A stretch of DNA of 54,372 nt, from NCBI GenBank assembly GCA_001800285.1, contig MGVC01000029.1, positions 1 through 54,372 of the forward strand, given 5' to 3'. The translations under genes were made by a program, and so were the position numbers. The notes below the pieces were generated by a model. That model searched no databases, had not been told where the DNA came from, and saw only the letters and a list, made by a program, of their open reading frames with translations. Numbering within the stretch: the first letter of the stretch is position 1; the number at the start of each line of letters is the position of its first letter. This DNA is from Elusimicrobia bacterium RIFOXYA2_FULL_39_19 (GTDB lineage Bacteria > Elusimicrobiota > Endomicrobiia > CG1-02-37-114 > XYA2-FULL-39-19). Positions 54,257 to 54,372 of this stretch are shown here, piece after piece.

Positions 54257-54286
54257 ATTATATCAAATATTAAACCCAAAATTCAA
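54257..54286 (-). promoter_or_regulatory. Promoter of the leu leader and leuA
   Basis: TTGAAT (54286-54281), an 18-base spacer and a perfect TATAAT (54262-54257) put the predicted start near 54250, the first base of the leader ATG. Confidence 0.75.
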
Positions 54287-54310
54287 GGGATTTTGGTTTT
54301 CAACAAGTTC

Positions 54311-54372
54311 AATGTGCTAGTGCAACACTTAGATTGAAAGACCTGCTATAATAGGCGGGTTATGAAAAACTA
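54311..54372 (+). mobile_element. Possible left end of an insertion sequence entering from the right
   Basis: AATGTGCTAGTGCAACACTT resembles the terminal repeats of IS30-type elements. It is followed by a TATAAT box (54347-54352) and ATGAAAAAC (from 54362) on the plus strand, which could start a transposase. Only three codons lie inside the window, so this is a suggestion. Confidence 0.3.

Noticed and set aside
1-54372. CRISPR arrays, tRNA or rRNA genes
   Set aside because: No regularly spaced repeats with unique spacers, no cloverleaf with a GTTCRA-type arm and no rRNA-like text were seen. The only short tandem repeat is the 47-base unit before leuA, which has no spacers.

Overview
This window looks like chromosomal DNA of a Gram-negative, A+T-rich bacterium. 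The PorV/PorQ-like outer-membrane proteins, the very large secreted proteins with a FlgD/type-IX-like C-terminal module, and the many dispersed intergenic repeats suit an uncultured candidate-phylum lineage (for example Firestonebacteria, Omnitrophota or Elusimicrobiota-like). The lineage is inference; no rRNA or ribosomal marker is present. Every convincing gene is on the minus strand, so the text reads from high to low coordinates.

Right end (about 54372 to 51827): a leucine-biosynthesis unit. A promoter at 54257-54286 starts transcription at or next to the AUG of a 27-codon leader peptide with 10 leucine codons. An antiterminator/terminator pair follows, then about 500 bases containing a long nested inverted repeat, then two identical tandem 16-codon upstream ORFs. 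Each of these has its own Shine-Dalgarno and they are coupled by ATGA overlaps into leuA (type-2 2-isopropylmalate synthase).

51520 to 44003: three separately transcribed secreted proteins. They are a zinc-ribbon/proline-rich/CBM-like protein, a 13-Asp-box (GH74-like) double propeller with a CBM9 domain, and a PQQ-like propeller protein with a sorting-type C-terminus.

43967 to 31492: a 9.2-kb gene for a 3066-residue beta-helix/FN3/LamG surface protein, flanked on each side by an AbiE-type toxin-antitoxin pair. One pair has the usual gene order and one the reverse. Both have strong promoters with an inverted repeat at the start site.

31478 to 30436: a decayed stretch with remnants of a PorV-like gene and an esterase-like gene. 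Next comes a consensus promoter with a LacI-type operator at its start site, driving a multi-hairpin RNA that ends in a strong terminator just before a lacI-family gene.

30393 to 1: the lacI-family regulator, then a 28-kb same-strand array. Its gene order is PorV-like, transglutaminase/beta-helix protein, CBM-like, GH123-like, beta-helix/FN3 giant, PorV-like, CBM-like, propeller/FN3, and two more GH123-like genes, the last cut by the window edge. Four of the large proteins share a C-terminal cassette (Ig-like, FN3, ZU5-like, FlgD-like, or its last parts). The array looks like a regulated locus for glycan-binding or glycan-degrading surface proteins, built by module shuffling and block duplication.
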